Below, in pieces: positions 1 to 9,480 of a DNA stretch of 64,000 nt (positions are counted from its first letter, which is position 1; every line of letters starts with the position of its first letter). Made by a program: the position numbers and the translations under genes. The notes beneath the pieces were generated by a model. That model made no database searches, had not been told where the DNA came from, and saw only the letters and a list, made by a program, of their open reading frames with translations. Location of the stretch: contig LNBW01000003.1 in NCBI GenBank assembly GCA_001567255.1, forward strand, positions 1-64,000. The letters are read 5' to 3'. Source of the DNA: Bacteroidetes bacterium OLB9. GTDB lineage: Bacteria > Bacteroidota > Bacteroidia > Chitinophagales > Saprospiraceae.

Positions 1-92
1 GGGTAACAGACTTGTCGCTATACTCTATGGGAAGATTAACCATAATGGTGAAATTAAAATATGAATTAAACAAAACAAAAATAAGCAATTAG
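1..92 (+). other. possible 3' end of an upstream gene
   Basis: Two plus-strand frames are open from the window edge: one ends at TGA 62-64, the other at TAG 90-92. The second reads through residues such as SMGRLTIMVKLKYEL, which has the alternating character of a last beta-barrel strand of an outer-membrane protein. Too little is present to choose a frame or name a family. From 93 to 257 I see no gene. Confidence 0.25.
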
Positions 93-257
93 ATACGAAA
101 TTTAAATTCTATTGCATAATTCAGGTTCAACACATCCCAGTAAATGGTGACCTGCGATAACCGTTAATTTATTATTAAGACAAGCGGTATGAGTTGAACC
201 ATGTAATCACATTTTTGTTAACTTGATACTTTGATTTTACATATCAATAAATTTTGT

Positions 258-737
258 ATGAAAATGAGATTTTTGATATTTGTATTGCTGTTTTTTCTAC
301 CCTTGATAGCTAAAAGCCAAAAAGAAAGTCTTACGATTCATATTGATAAAGACTCCTTGTATCTTGATGAGGTGGTGAAAGTAGAATTTATGCTTGACAA
401 CCTCGATGGAATGTTTTCCGAACCGGATTTTAAAGGATTCAGAATCGTTTCCGGTCCCAATACTTCTTCCCAGATTAAAATGATGAATGGAAAAGTTACT
501 CAAAAGAAATCCTATTCTTATATCATTATGCCGATTAAAGCAGGGGCACTCACTATTGGATCTGCCATTTTTTCCGGCAAAACAGACGAGATTGTGACTG
601 ATCCCATTGAAATTTATGTGATTGATCAATCTATTTCAGAAAGGACAATTGCTTCACGACAAAAGTCCTTTATTTATACGCCACAGTCAGGGTCTGAACC
701 CATCAAAAGGGTGAAAAGAGAGATAAAAAAGATATAG
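258..737 (+). CDS. BatD-like protein, N-terminal domain only
   Basis: A 159-residue protein, starting at the ATG that opens a clear signal peptide (residues 1-20, ending AKSQ). The rest matches the first domain of the larger BatD that follows: an opening HIDKDSLYLDEVVKVEF-type strand, then a G(P/G)xTSxxxxxxNGK core and a closing beta strand. It lacks the later domains, the transmembrane helix and the cytoplasmic tail of full BatD, and ends in a basic tail. BatD proteins belong to the Bat (Bacteroides aerotolerance) system, whose biochemical role is unsettled. It lies 7 bp before the next ATG and is probably co-transcribed with it. An upstream ATG-like start at 231 would put extra residues before the signal peptide and is less likely. 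Confidence 0.7.
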   Translation: MKMRFLIFVLLFFLPLIAKSQKESLTIHIDKDSLYLDEVVKVEFMLDNLDGMFSEPDFKGFRIVSGPNTSSQIKMMNGKVTQKKSYSYIIMPIKAGALTIGSAIFSGKTDEIVTDPIEIYVIDQSISERTIASRQKSFIYTPQSGSEPIKRVKREIKKI

Positions 738-744
738 TTTGACA

Positions 745-2463
745 ATGAGAGGTTGGAGCAGATACTTTGCTATACTAGGTGTGACAATAGGTTTTGTGGC
801 AGGCATTGCTGCCCAGACTCCTCGATTTTATATGCAGGCTGATCGCAATCAAGTTGAAGAAGGAGAGACCTTCGTACTTGAAGTGGTTTTGGAAAATATG
901 AATACTGAGCACATTGAGATGCCAGATGTCGCTCCTTTCAAAATCGTGGGTGGACCATCCACTTCTACCTCGATGTCGATTATCAATGGCAAAAGAACAA
1001 GTTCTGCTTCTTATCGGTACTATGTTATGGCGACAAAGAAAGGTACCTACTCGATACCTCCGGCCTCCAGTCAGATAGGAGGTAGAACAATTAAGACAAA
1101 TGAAGTCAAAATAGAAGTGACTGATGCTAAGGCGCCTGTTGCGGCGGATGCAAATCTTTCAGACGATATCAATCTTCGTCTGGTCGCTTCCTCTAGAGAT
1201 GGATACATCGGTCAGCAAATAGTACTGGACTATGTCATTTATACTAGACAAAATATAAGTTCTTACGGTTTTTTAAATGAGCTAAAGCCGGATGGATTTT
1301 TTATTCAGCCAATAAATAATTTGCGAGAGAGTGCCACGAGATCGACGATTAATGGGAAAGATTATTACACGCAAGTTATCGCAAGATACATCCTATTTCC
1401 CCAGAAGGCAGGAATGTTTACCTTAGAACCAGTAAAAATGCGAGTTGACATACCGATGGACAATGGACGTTCAGGATTCTTCTTTAGAGATACGCGCAGC
1501 ATTAATATCCAATCAAATGAAGTAAAGATTAAAATATCCTCTTTGCCAGAACCTACACCTGTGTCTTTTTCCGGAGCAGTAGGAAAACTCAACATGAAAG
1601 CGGTAGTACAAAAGTCTAAAGTGGCGGTTGGACAATCTGTGGTGATGACAATGGAATTAGAAGGATATGTGGACCCTAAAACCGTTCTTGCACCTAAAAT
1701 TGAAGTACCCGAAGGACTGGAAGAATATGATCCGTCAGTTACACACGATGAGACCATCGAACAAAACAATGGAATTCTGGTCAAAAAAACCTTTGAATAT
1801 GTATTTGTTCCAAAGAAGGACACCATTTTTAACATCCAGCCAAAAGTAAGTTATTTTGATCCTGAAAAAGGCAGTTATGAGATAGCAGACGGCCAGCCTT
1901 TTGTCATACACGTTGTGAAAGGAGAGGGTACTGTTTATGACCAGCAAAAGGAGAGCGACATCACCGGTCTAATATCCCAAGACACTCACTTATATACCAA
2001 AATACCGGCTATGCCATATTGGCCATTGCAAGCAGGAGGAGTATTGACTATTGCATTGCTAACGATGGGAGGAATATATGTTAAGAGAAACCAAATACAG
2101 TCTGCCGAAAAGCAAAATATCCGATTTCAGGCAGCAGCGAGTGTAGCCCAAAGACATCTCAATAAAGCTACGGAATACATTACTTCGGGACAAAAAGCGG
2201 CATTTTACGAGGAAATAGCGGCAGCCACCACGGGCTACGTGATTAAAAAATTCAAAATTCCTCATATTGATGCTTCAGCCTCAAAAATCAAAGAATGGTT
2301 AAAAGAACATGATATTCCTGAAGTGCTTGTAGAACAATACAACCAGATTCATCATCAGGCAGAACTGGCGAGATTTGCAGGCCAGTTTGGAGATATGCCT
2401 TCTATCCTTGAAAAAGCAGAATCCTTTATCAACGGTATAGAATCACTGACAGGTAAAGCTTAA
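745..2463 (+). CDS. batD: BatD family protein
   Basis: A 572-residue protein with a signal peptide (about 1-24), several beta-rich domains (about 25-410), one transmembrane helix near 425-448 (WPLQAGGVLTIALLTMGGIY) and a C-terminal cytoplasmic region of about 120 residues with helical, TPR-adapter-like character. This is the usual layout of BatD, which in Bacteroidota is found with MoxR and VWA-domain BatA/BatB proteins; those partners are not in this window. The ATG at 745 is preferred to an in-frame TTG at 739. The gene follows a short BatD-like gene, so the pair looks like a partial tandem duplication. Its stop overlaps the end of the convergent aminopeptidase gene by 4 bp. Confidence 0.85.
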   Translation: MRGWSRYFAILGVTIGFVAGIAAQTPRFYMQADRNQVEEGETFVLEVVLENMNTEHIEMPDVAPFKIVGGPSTSTSMSIINGKRTSSASYRYYVMATKKGTYSIPPASSQIGGRTIKTNEVKIEVTDAKAPVAADANLSDDINLRLVASSRDGYIGQQIVLDYVIYTRQNISSYGFLNELKPDGFFIQPINNLRESATRSTINGKDYYTQVIARYILFPQKAGMFTLEPVKMRVDIPMDNGRSGFFFRDTRSINIQSNEVKIKISSLPEPTPVSFSGAVGKLNMKAVVQKSKVAVGQSVVMTMELEGYVDPKTVLAPKIEVPEGLEEYDPSVTHDETIEQNNGILVKKTFEYVFVPKKDTIFNIQPKVSYFDPEKGSYEIADGQPFVIHVVKGEGTVYDQQKESDITGLISQDTHLYTKIPAMPYWPLQAGGVLTIALLTMGGIYVKRNQIQSAEKQNIRFQAAASVAQRHLNKATEYITSGQKAAFYEEIAAATTGYVIKKFKIPHIDASASKIKEWLKEHDIPEVLVEQYNQIHHQAELARFAGQFGDMPSILEKAESFINGIESLTGKA

Positions 2464-3560
2464 ATCAAAAAAGTACCATTTTTATAAATCTGCTTACCAT
2501 CAGCCCATATTTCACCACCATTTTTCATATTGGCAATCATGTCCCAGTGAATAGGAGATTGGTTAAGGCCGCCTGTCTGGATGTAAGATTGACCAATAGC
2601 CATGTGGATCGAACCGCCAATTTTTTCGTCAAATAAGATGTTTTTTGTAGTGCGCTGGATATTAAAATTGGTGCCGATGGCTACTTCACCAAAATATCTA
2701 GCACCTGGTATTTTCATGATTTCATCAAGAACAGACTGACCTTTCTCGGCATGCCACTCAACAACTTCACCCTTTTTGACCTTTAGCAAAATACCTTCTA
2801 CTTCGTGGCCCATATATATCGTCGGATAATCAAAAAAGATATGCCCTTCCACAGAATCTTCGACCGGTCCTGTAAAGACTTCTCCACTTGGCATATTGGT
2901 ACGCCCATCTGAATTGATCCAAGTACGGTCTTTAACGCTGAAACTTATATTTGTCTTATCGTTTTTATATTGAACATTACTGCACTGATTGAGGTAATCC
3001 ACTACTTTTTGCTGGCTTTGACGTACTTTCATCCATTCTGCAGCTGGATCTTCGGCATACAGATGACACGCACTATAAACAAATCGTTCATATTCCTCAA
3101 GACTCATGCCGGCTTCTTGTGCAGACGCTTGGGTTGGAAACTGACAAAGACTCCTTTTTAGGCTTCTAGTAGCAGTACGTTCAGAATATATTTTGCCTAC
3201 TTCGGCCATTGCCTTTTGGCGAATAGCTGTTTTTTGTGTATCGTTGGACTGGTCCTCTCGAAGATTGAATGGTGCGCGAATAACTAGATATGCATCATAG
3301 GTTTCCATCATGTTTTTATAAGCAGGATTGACAAAAGCGAGTTGTTCCTGTCCAGCTTCTGCGACGAAGATTTTATTTTGCTCTCTGAAGGTCATTTGAT
3401 AGTCCACATGTGCGCCGGCACGTATTGATTCCCGATAAATCTCCCGAACCAGCGGTTCTGCTAGAGTTGTAGTGCTGATATACAGCTTTTCGCCCGGCTG
3501 AATTTCAAGACAATAATGGACAAGTAAGTGGGCATATTTTTGTAAAATATCAGTAGGCAT
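2460..3560 (-). CDS. M29 family aminopeptidase
   Basis: A 366-residue cytosolic metallo-aminopeptidase of the AmpS/PepS/aminopeptidase T family, which removes N-terminal residues from peptides using two metal ions. The expected ligands are visible: E227 in NMPSGEVFTGP, E292 in FGEVAIGTN, H319 in EKIGGSIHMAIG, and H338/D340 in the HWDM motif. There is no signal peptide. Length is slightly below the usual 400-410 residues but both ends are intact. It converges on batD with a 4-bp overlap and lies 28 bp downstream of the DUF3108 gene on the same strand. Confident at family level; substrate preference cannot be read. Confidence 0.9.
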   Translation of the reverse strand: MPTDILQKYAHLLVHYCLEIQPGEKLYISTTTLAEPLVREIYRESIRAGAHVDYQMTFREQNKIFVAEAGQEQLAFVNPAYKNMMETYDAYLVIRAPFNLREDQSNDTQKTAIRQKAMAEVGKIYSERTATRSLKRSLCQFPTQASAQEAGMSLEEYERFVYSACHLYAEDPAAEWMKVRQSQQKVVDYLNQCSNVQYKNDKTNISFSVKDRTWINSDGRTNMPSGEVFTGPVEDSVEGHIFFDYPTIYMGHEVEGILLKVKKGEVVEWHAEKGQSVLDEIMKIPGARYFGEVAIGTNFNIQRTTKNILFDEKIGGSIHMAIGQSYIQTGGLNQSPIHWDMIANMKNGGEIWADGKQIYKNGTFLI

Positions 3561-3588
3561 ATTTATAATATTGGAGGATTTCTATGGA

Positions 3589-4425
3589 TTATTTCTTTTC
3601 AAGTTGATATCTGAGTCCGGAATATGACTTTAAAACAGCCTTAGCAGTTCCTACTTTTAACGGAGATTCTATAAGTAGTGGCAACTTATTGCCATCATTA
3701 GATACATAAATATTCATTTTATTACCATCTTTAAATACCGTTCCAGTCACTAGATCCGGAATAACTTTGATCACGTCAAATGTACCCAAATTTTTGATAT
3801 CGAAATTATCGATTTGTCCATCATATCTGACTTTTATGGGGTAGATGGTTTCATCAAAAAGGATTCGGGTAGGGATATAGTCTCCGGCTTTGTATTGTGA
3901 TACTTGAGTATTTCTCATGAAATAGAGAACAGAAAGTAGATCGTGCGTACAATCTTGCGTAGCAATATATTTTTTTTGAGCTGTTTCTCGAGTTTTGCCA
4001 TTATAGCTGACAGCATAGCGCGAATGCTGATTAAATGCCAGGCTGTCAAATTTGCGATAATCACCTTCTTCAACAATTCTCACAAAATTGCGTGGATACA
4101 TTGTGTTTTTATCAATTTCACTATAAAAGTAGTCTCTGACTTTGAAGAAAGGATCATAAGCATTGTAGGTTTTGCCGACTACCGTGATTACGTAGGTATC
4201 TTTATTTTCTTTGATATTGAAAACTGCTTCACCGGCAGGTACCCAGATAAACTTCCAGTTGTAATAAGCTTTATAGACGATACGTTCTCCCCCTTTGATG
4301 GCCGTATTGGCTATACGACAATCAGTATCATTATTCACAGAAACACCTTCACTGGCATTGATAAACATCAATGCAATAATCGCCATCAAAACGGACGAAA
4401 GGATTAATTTTAATGTTTTCACCAT
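3589..4425 (-). CDS. DUF3108 domain-containing exported protein
   Basis: A 278-residue protein with an N-terminal hydrophobic export segment (about 6-24) followed by a beta-rich domain typical of DUF3108 proteins: GERIVYKAYYNWKFIWVPAGEAVF near the start, a central RDYFYSEID segment and DLLSVLYFMRN in the middle. Family members are secreted or periplasmic and resemble a lipid-binding beta-barrel fold; no function is established. The gene sits between tdk (49 bp upstream) and the aminopeptidase (28 bp downstream), all on the minus strand, so an operon is possible. Confidence 0.75.
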   Translation of the reverse strand: MVKTLKLILSSVLMAIIALMFINASEGVSVNNDTDCRIANTAIKGGERIVYKAYYNWKFIWVPAGEAVFNIKENKDTYVITVVGKTYNAYDPFFKVRDYFYSEIDKNTMYPRNFVRIVEEGDYRKFDSLAFNQHSRYAVSYNGKTRETAQKKYIATQDCTHDLLSVLYFMRNTQVSQYKAGDYIPTRILFDETIYPIKVRYDGQIDNFDIKNLGTFDVIKVIPDLVTGTVFKDGNKMNIYVSNDGNKLPLLIESPLKVGTAKAVLKSYSGLRYQLEKK

Positions 4426-4474
4426 AATTGTATAACTGCCATAAAAAGTGAAAAATTACAGTTTTAGGCAATTT

Positions 4475-5065
4475 TTATAAAACTTTAAGATTGAGAATAT
4501 TTCCCATTTCGTAGCAAACTCTGCATCTGGGTTCATATTTATCTTTTTCTCCCAACACAACAGTAGCTTGATCAGAGGTTAATCTGTAAGAATGGGTAGC
4601 AAGATTGCCACAGTGTGGACAAATAGCATGTACTTTAGTGATGTATTCTGCTACAGCTAGTAAGTGGGGCATTGGTCCGAAGGGCCTCCCTTTAAAGTCC
4701 ATATCGAGTCCTGCCACAATCACGCGGATACCTTTTAGGGCAAGTTTTTGGCATACATCTGCTAGCTTATCATCAAAAAATTGAGCTTCATCAATACCAA
4801 TAACATTGACCTCAGTAATATAGTTAAGGACATCCACACTATTCTGTACTGGAATAGACTCCAGTGCGTTTTCGTCGTGTGATACCACTTTAATATCGTC
4901 GTATCTTGTGTCTTTGGCCGGTTTAAAAATTTGAACCCGCTGATTAGCGATTTTAGCTCTTTTCAACCTTCTGATGAGTTCTTCTGTTTTACCAGAAAAC
5001 ATAGAGCCACATATCACTTCAATCCAACCACTGCGCTGGCTTTTAAAACTTGGCTCTAAAAACAT
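4475..5065 (-). CDS. tdk: thymidine kinase (type II, zinc-containing)
   Basis: A 196-residue enzyme that phosphorylates thymidine to dTMP with ATP in pyrimidine salvage. Visible motifs are the P-loop GSMFSGKT (residues 20-27), the DEAQFF Walker B-like segment (92-97), and four structural zinc cysteines C149, C152, C181 and C184 in CxxC pairs. Length is normal for the bacterial type II family. It is the first gene of a minus-strand group that continues into the DUF3108 and aminopeptidase genes. Confidence 0.95.
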   Translation of the reverse strand: MFLEPSFKSQRSGWIEVICGSMFSGKTEELIRRLKRAKIANQRVQIFKPAKDTRYDDIKVVSHDENALESIPVQNSVDVLNYITEVNVIGIDEAQFFDDKLADVCQKLALKGIRVIVAGLDMDFKGRPFGPMPHLLAVAEYITKVHAICPHCGNLATHSYRLTSDQATVVLGEKDKYEPRCRVCYEMGNILNLKVL

Positions 5066-5252
5066 ATAATCTATTTTACTGCAAAGTAAATGTATTTATT
5101 AATATTTTTGTTCATTTGATATGACAAGTTACAATTTTTACGTTATAAATGAATAATTTTATAATTTATGCCTTGACAAAGTAGATTTGGTATAAAAATT
5201 GATTCATATTATTTATTTGTATAATATATTAATTAGTATTTTAAGCATAGTT

Positions 5253-5990
5253 ATGGATATCAACGGTTTTAACAAGAAACTTCAAAAAATTTCAGTACTT
5301 ACAGAATCAAATGACAATGGCCTACTTTCAGATCTGGAAAGAGATCTTCTGCTGAGTTATATTAGAGAGCTATACGATATTGCACTGGATGGTAAGCCCA
5401 TACCTGCAAGAAAGATTGCAGAACCCGTATCCGTTGCAAACGTTCAGATACCTGAACCTGTAATAGCACCTATAGTAGAAATCAAAAAGGAGGAAAGAAA
5501 TGCGGAGGCGACGATAGAAAAGGTAGAATATAAGCCAGAAGTAAAGGTATCGGAACCTTCGGTTATCATAGAAGAGAAAGTACCCGTAGCAGTGGCATTG
5601 ACAAAATCTAAGAATACAGAAGCGGTAAGTGTAGTGGATCAACTGGTTAAGAAAACCAATGGATCTTCTGCAACTAATAAAAATATAATTGAAGAGCTAT
5701 TTGCTGAAGATAAAATTGAGGATTTATCTGGCAAATTAAGTTTAAGTCCGGTGAAAGATTTGACCAAATCAATGGGTATCAACGAACGGATTTTCACTCA
5801 ACAGGAATTGTTTGGCAATAATGCACAAGCCTTTAATGAGATCCTACAAAAGCTCAATGGTTTTACTAGCTTTGATGAGACCAAAGCATATTTAATAGCT
5901 GATGTTATTCCAGTATTTGGATGGACGGCGGAAGACAAGGTTAAAAAAGCCGCTACATTTATTAAGTTAGTCAAGCGAAAATTTATTTAA
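5253..5990 (+). CDS. hypothetical protein
   Basis: A 245-residue protein of no family I can name with certainty. I start it at 5253 (MDINGFNKK) because the upstream extension reads as hydrophobic AT-rich intergenic DNA. Three parts can be seen: residues 1-60, helical, with a DLLLSYIRELYDIALDG segment; residues 60-150, low complexity with repeated Val/Pro/Glu/Lys (VSVANVQIPEPVIAPIVEIKKEE style), probably a disordered linker; residues 165-245, a compact helical domain with SMGINERIFTQQELFGNNAQAFNEILQ, a pattern common in uncharacterised Bacteroidota proteins. It stands 15 bp before the rhomboid gene on the same strand, so the two are probably transcribed together. Confidence 0.7.
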   Translation: MDINGFNKKLQKISVLTESNDNGLLSDLERDLLLSYIRELYDIALDGKPIPARKIAEPVSVANVQIPEPVIAPIVEIKKEERNAEATIEKVEYKPEVKVSEPSVIIEEKVPVAVALTKSKNTEAVSVVDQLVKKTNGSSATNKNIIEELFAEDKIEDLSGKLSLSPVKDLTKSMGINERIFTQQELFGNNAQAFNEILQKLNGFTSFDETKAYLIADVIPVFGWTAEDKVKKAATFIKLVKRKFI

Positions 5991-6005
5991 ACAGAAGATC
6001 AAAAA

Positions 6006-6731
6006 ATGCGTCGGGATATTTCGGAGTTTATATATCAGATTCGATTCCCATTACTGCTTTTGCTGACGCTCTGGGTCATCAGAGTGGCAGATGTTGCCTT
6101 TGGGCTTGGGTTGACGCTATACGGTATTTATCCCCGAGACACATCATCATTTCTACACATTTTTACCGCTCCGTTTATTCATGCTTCCTGGGGACACCTT
6201 GCCTCTAACTCCATTCCCATGCTTGTGTTGACAACAATCCTGGTCATATTTTACAGAAAAGTGGCTTTTCATGCGTTTTTTAGTGTCATGGTGGGATCTG
6301 GCCTGCTTGTATGGTTATTTGCACGACCATCTTATCATGTAGGTGCTAGTGGTATTGTATATGGACTGATTTCATTTATATTTTGGACAGGCGTATTTAA
6401 GAAAAACAAAAAGTCAATAATTCTATCTGCCATTATACTAATTTTATACTCCGGTAGTGTGGAAGGCATTTTCCCTAATGTACAGCCTAATATTTCTTGG
6501 GAAAGCCACTTATTTGGCGCTTTAGTAGGAATTGTTGTTGCTTTTGTACTAAAAAATGTTGTTGAACTGGATGAAGAAAAGGCAGATCCTGAGTGGGTTA
6601 CTGAAACACAGGACAGGCACTATTTTTTACCTAGAGATGCCTTTGAAAAGACGCGATTGCAACGATATTATGAATTTATGGAACAAGAGAGAATCCGGCA
6701 GCAATTGATGAATAATCCGGATAATCAATAA
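6006..6731 (+). CDS. rhomboid family intramembrane serine protease
   Basis: A 241-residue membrane protein with about six transmembrane helices. The catalytic serine is S115 in HVGASGIVYG and its histidine partner is H168 in WESHLFGALVG. The HxxxN oxyanion motif is H64/N68 in GHLASN. Rhomboids cut transmembrane segments of substrate proteins inside the bilayer; the substrate here is unknown. A short charged tail (about 190-241) follows the last helix. The gene follows the unknown 245-residue gene by 15 bp and is closed by a strong terminator at 6748-6776. Confidence 0.92.
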   Translation: MRRDISEFIYQIRFPLLLLLTLWVIRVADVAFGLGLTLYGIYPRDTSSFLHIFTAPFIHASWGHLASNSIPMLVLTTILVIFYRKVAFHAFFSVMVGSGLLVWLFARPSYHVGASGIVYGLISFIFWTGVFKKNKKSIILSAIILILYSGSVEGIFPNVQPNISWESHLFGALVGIVVAFVLKNVVELDEEKADPEWVTETQDRHYFLPRDAFEKTRLQRYYEFMEQERIRQQLMNNPDNQ

Positions 6732-6740
6732 GAATAGAGC

Positions 6741-6776
6741 AAAAAAAAATCCTGAAGATCATTCAGGATTTTTTTG
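6741..6776. terminator. intrinsic terminator, probably bidirectional
   Basis: A perfect 9-bp stem (AATCCTGAA / TTCAGGATT, 6748-6756 and 6762-6770) with a 5-base loop, preceded by a run of nine A and followed by a T run. The A tract gives a T run on the opposite strand, so it can stop both the rhomboid transcript and the convergent TonB receptor transcript, whose gene ends at 6795. Confidence 0.85.
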
Positions 6777-6794
6777 TCTGGTTTAGTAGTTATA

Positions 6795-9404
6795 TTATTT
6801 CAAAGCATATCGGACGCCGACATAAAAGTTCGCCCCAAATATAGGTCCCCATATTAGCGAGCTGTCAAAATATGTTCCAAAAGGATTATCTGCGCTTAGT
6901 ATAGGGTTGTCCATCTTATAGTTGAAAATATTTTCACCACCCACGTAAACATCAAATCCGTTTTTCCAGGACTTTGTAATTTGAGTGTTGCTCAAAAAGT
7001 AAGAAGGAGAAGTGTCAGGCAGTCTATGCGCCTCATCATTAGCTAGTGTAGAAGGTATTCTGGCGGCACTCAGCCAGTTGACTGTATAATCCAGCACCCA
7101 ACCTTTTCCGAATTTTAAGGCTGTATTGGCAAATGCTCGGTGAGGAGAAGTCAGCGGCTTTCTCAACAATTCCTCACCATAAGTAGTTTGCACGTCGTTG
7201 TATCGGTATGCTAGTCTTAAGTCCATCCAGTCAGCCACATCAAAATCAGCCTGAGCCTGGAAACTATTAGAGAAGGATGTACCATTTAGATTGTAGAAGA
7301 TAACTTGGCGGGCAGTTCTATCCAGATCCACCACAACCTGATTAGTAAATTGAATTCGGTTATATTCACCTGATAGGGCTAGCGTTCGTTTGCCTATTGG
7401 AATTTCCTTAGTGACGCTTAGGCCTAAATTCCAAGCTACCTCAGGATTCAATCCATAAGGCGTTTTACTCTTGTCTCCTCCTTCGATGATAAAATCCCGA
7501 GATGAAGCAAATAATCCAATATTTTCCGCAAAGATACTTGCAGTACGCTGACCACGTCCCGCTGCTATCCTGAATACAGTGCGCTGATCAGGAGCATATC
7601 TCAGATTGACTCTTGGTGTGAAAAACAAACCATAATTATTGTGATAATCGGCTCTTGCACCCAATAAAACTGTAAACTTTTCAGATCCCATATAAGTGTA
7701 TTCACCAAAAACGCCTGGCACATATTCGCTTCTAAGATATTCATTTTGTGCCACATTTTCTGTGATATCATCCATCTGAAAACTTGCACCCATTCTTACC
7801 TGGTGATCAGTATTGTTGATAATGCTTTGATATATCATGTTGAAGTACAATGATTTTTCTATCGCATCATATCTGCGTAGGCCAAATTGTGATTTTTGAT
7901 CGTGATAACTACCGGAAACCTGCAAGCCGAGTGATTTATAAGGAGCATCAATATTGACAAATCCGCGCTTTGCCCAAAACTCCACTCTATTCGTTCTCAT
8001 GTCAGCACCCCATATTTTAGATCTGTCTGATCTTCCCGGGTCAAATCCCTTCTGGCCGCTTTCATTGTCGGAATATATCAGGTTGACACCAAACTGACCT
8101 TCCTGACCTTCATTATTAGACCATTTCCATCGGTTTAAAATTTCAAATTGTCTTCCAAGAGGCATATCCAAAAATCCATCATTATTTCCATCGCTCTTGA
8201 CATTTCTTGTAGAAGCATGGATAAGATTGGCTGTACTCCAACGATCATTGACAATATTGCGGTTGAATAGATTGAATTCTAGCCGACCGGACTGATTGCC
8301 ATAGGCATTAAGATATAATTCGTCTTCATGAGCGGGTTTTCTTAGTTCGACGTTGATCTGTCCGGTGATACTTTCATAACCGTTGACGACCGAGCCTGCT
8401 CCCATATTCAGTTGCATACTTTCAATCCATGGTCCGGGTATATAAGTCAGTCCTTGTAAAGCGGCTAGACCTCGAATGGCTGGTACATTTTCACGCGTGA
8501 TTTGCACATATGGTCCTGCCAGTCCAAGCATTTCAATTTTACGGGTTCCGGTTACAGCATCAGTAGTAGCAGCATCGATAGCCGGAGTCGTGTCAAAGCT
8601 TTCAGCTAGATTACAACATGCTGCCTTGAGCAATTCTTTGCTTGATATCTGCTGAACCTTGACAGGCTGGAGATAAGAAACCTCCGTGCTTCTCTTTTTA
8701 TGTACAATTTGTACTTCATTCAGTACATTCAGTGTAGAGATAGTAATATTGATATTTCCGGTCTTTTCTATTAATATCGTATCCGGACTGTAGCCTATAT
8801 AATCTACTACGAGGTAGTCACTTTTCTTTTTAATTTTGGTTTCAAACTGACCCTGAATATCGGTTAAAACCCCATTTTTGTCATTCATCCATCGCACAAC
8901 AGCACCGATAACTGGCAGTAATTCACCACTATCATTTTTCTCAAAAACAGTACCGGTAAGCTTATTAGATGGAGAAGATGTACTGGCCGCTTCATGATGT
9001 TCTTCTTGAGTTTCAGTAGTGGGTTCGGCCATGCTGTCGTGGTGATGATCGTCTGATTCATTTTCGTGACCTTCACGATAATGACAGCATTCATGAAGAC
9101 TTTCATAAGCTTCGTCACTGGCTTTCTGACCTTCTGCATCATGACCAACCGCTAGGATGGCTGCAATTAATTTATTTTTATCAAATTTCTTGTCATTGAC
9201 GGTAACCGTGAGTTGCTGAGCTTCAATATCATATTCGGCTGATTGAACGCCGGCTACCTTTTTTGAGGTAGTTTCAATTCTATCTTTACACATACCACAA
9301 GCGCCACTCACCTGAAGGGTCACTTTGTCTTGTGAAAAAAGAGGATTGGACTGTAGTAATAATACAACTACAGATATAGAAATGTACTTTAATAATTTAT
9401 ACAT
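6795..9404 (-). CDS. TonB-dependent receptor with N-terminal HMA metal-binding domain
   Basis: An 869-residue outer-membrane receptor. From the N-terminus: signal peptide (1-24); heavy-metal-associated domain (about 26-95) with the GACGMC site (C36, C39); a His/Asp/Glu-rich linker with HECCHYREGH and DDHHHD clusters (about 103-140); a CarboxypepD_reg-like domain (about 150-230); a plug domain (about 250-360, with QGLTYIPGPWIESMQLNMGAG); and a 22-strand-type barrel ending in an aromatic C-terminus (GVRYALK). Such receptors import ligands through the outer membrane using TonB/ExbBD energy. The added HMA domain and histidine clusters point to a metal, perhaps copper or zinc, as ligand or signal; this is inference. 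The start at 9404 is preferred because it opens the signal peptide; an in-frame start at 9458 would hide it. It lies 76 bp downstream of a Cys/His-rich gene. Confidence 0.88.
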   Translation of the reverse strand: MYKLLKYISISVVVLLLQSNPLFSQDKVTLQVSGACGMCKDRIETTSKKVAGVQSAEYDIEAQQLTVTVNDKKFDKNKLIAAILAVGHDAEGQKASDEAYESLHECCHYREGHENESDDHHHDSMAEPTTETQEEHHEAASTSSPSNKLTGTVFEKNDSGELLPVIGAVVRWMNDKNGVLTDIQGQFETKIKKKSDYLVVDYIGYSPDTILIEKTGNINITISTLNVLNEVQIVHKKRSTEVSYLQPVKVQQISSKELLKAACCNLAESFDTTPAIDAATTDAVTGTRKIEMLGLAGPYVQITRENVPAIRGLAALQGLTYIPGPWIESMQLNMGAGSVVNGYESITGQINVELRKPAHEDELYLNAYGNQSGRLEFNLFNRNIVNDRWSTANLIHASTRNVKSDGNNDGFLDMPLGRQFEILNRWKWSNNEGQEGQFGVNLIYSDNESGQKGFDPGRSDRSKIWGADMRTNRVEFWAKRGFVNIDAPYKSLGLQVSGSYHDQKSQFGLRRYDAIEKSLYFNMIYQSIINNTDHQVRMGASFQMDDITENVAQNEYLRSEYVPGVFGEYTYMGSEKFTVLLGARADYHNNYGLFFTPRVNLRYAPDQRTVFRIAAGRGQRTASIFAENIGLFASSRDFIIEGGDKSKTPYGLNPEVAWNLGLSVTKEIPIGKRTLALSGEYNRIQFTNQVVVDLDRTARQVIFYNLNGTSFSNSFQAQADFDVADWMDLRLAYRYNDVQTTYGEELLRKPLTSPHRAFANTALKFGKGWVLDYTVNWLSAARIPSTLANDEAHRLPDTSPSYFLSNTQITKSWKNGFDVYVGGENIFNYKMDNPILSADNPFGTYFDSSLIWGPIFGANFYVGVRYALK

Positions 9405-9480
9405 GATAAAAGGGTTTGTTTTTGATTTAAAAAGTTTTTCAAATACGCCAAGGCACACTAAGCCTTGTAAAATTCAAAAA

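Noticed and set aside
121-190. A GGTTCAA stretch as part of a tRNA
   Set aside because: No acceptor or anticodon stems can be formed around it.
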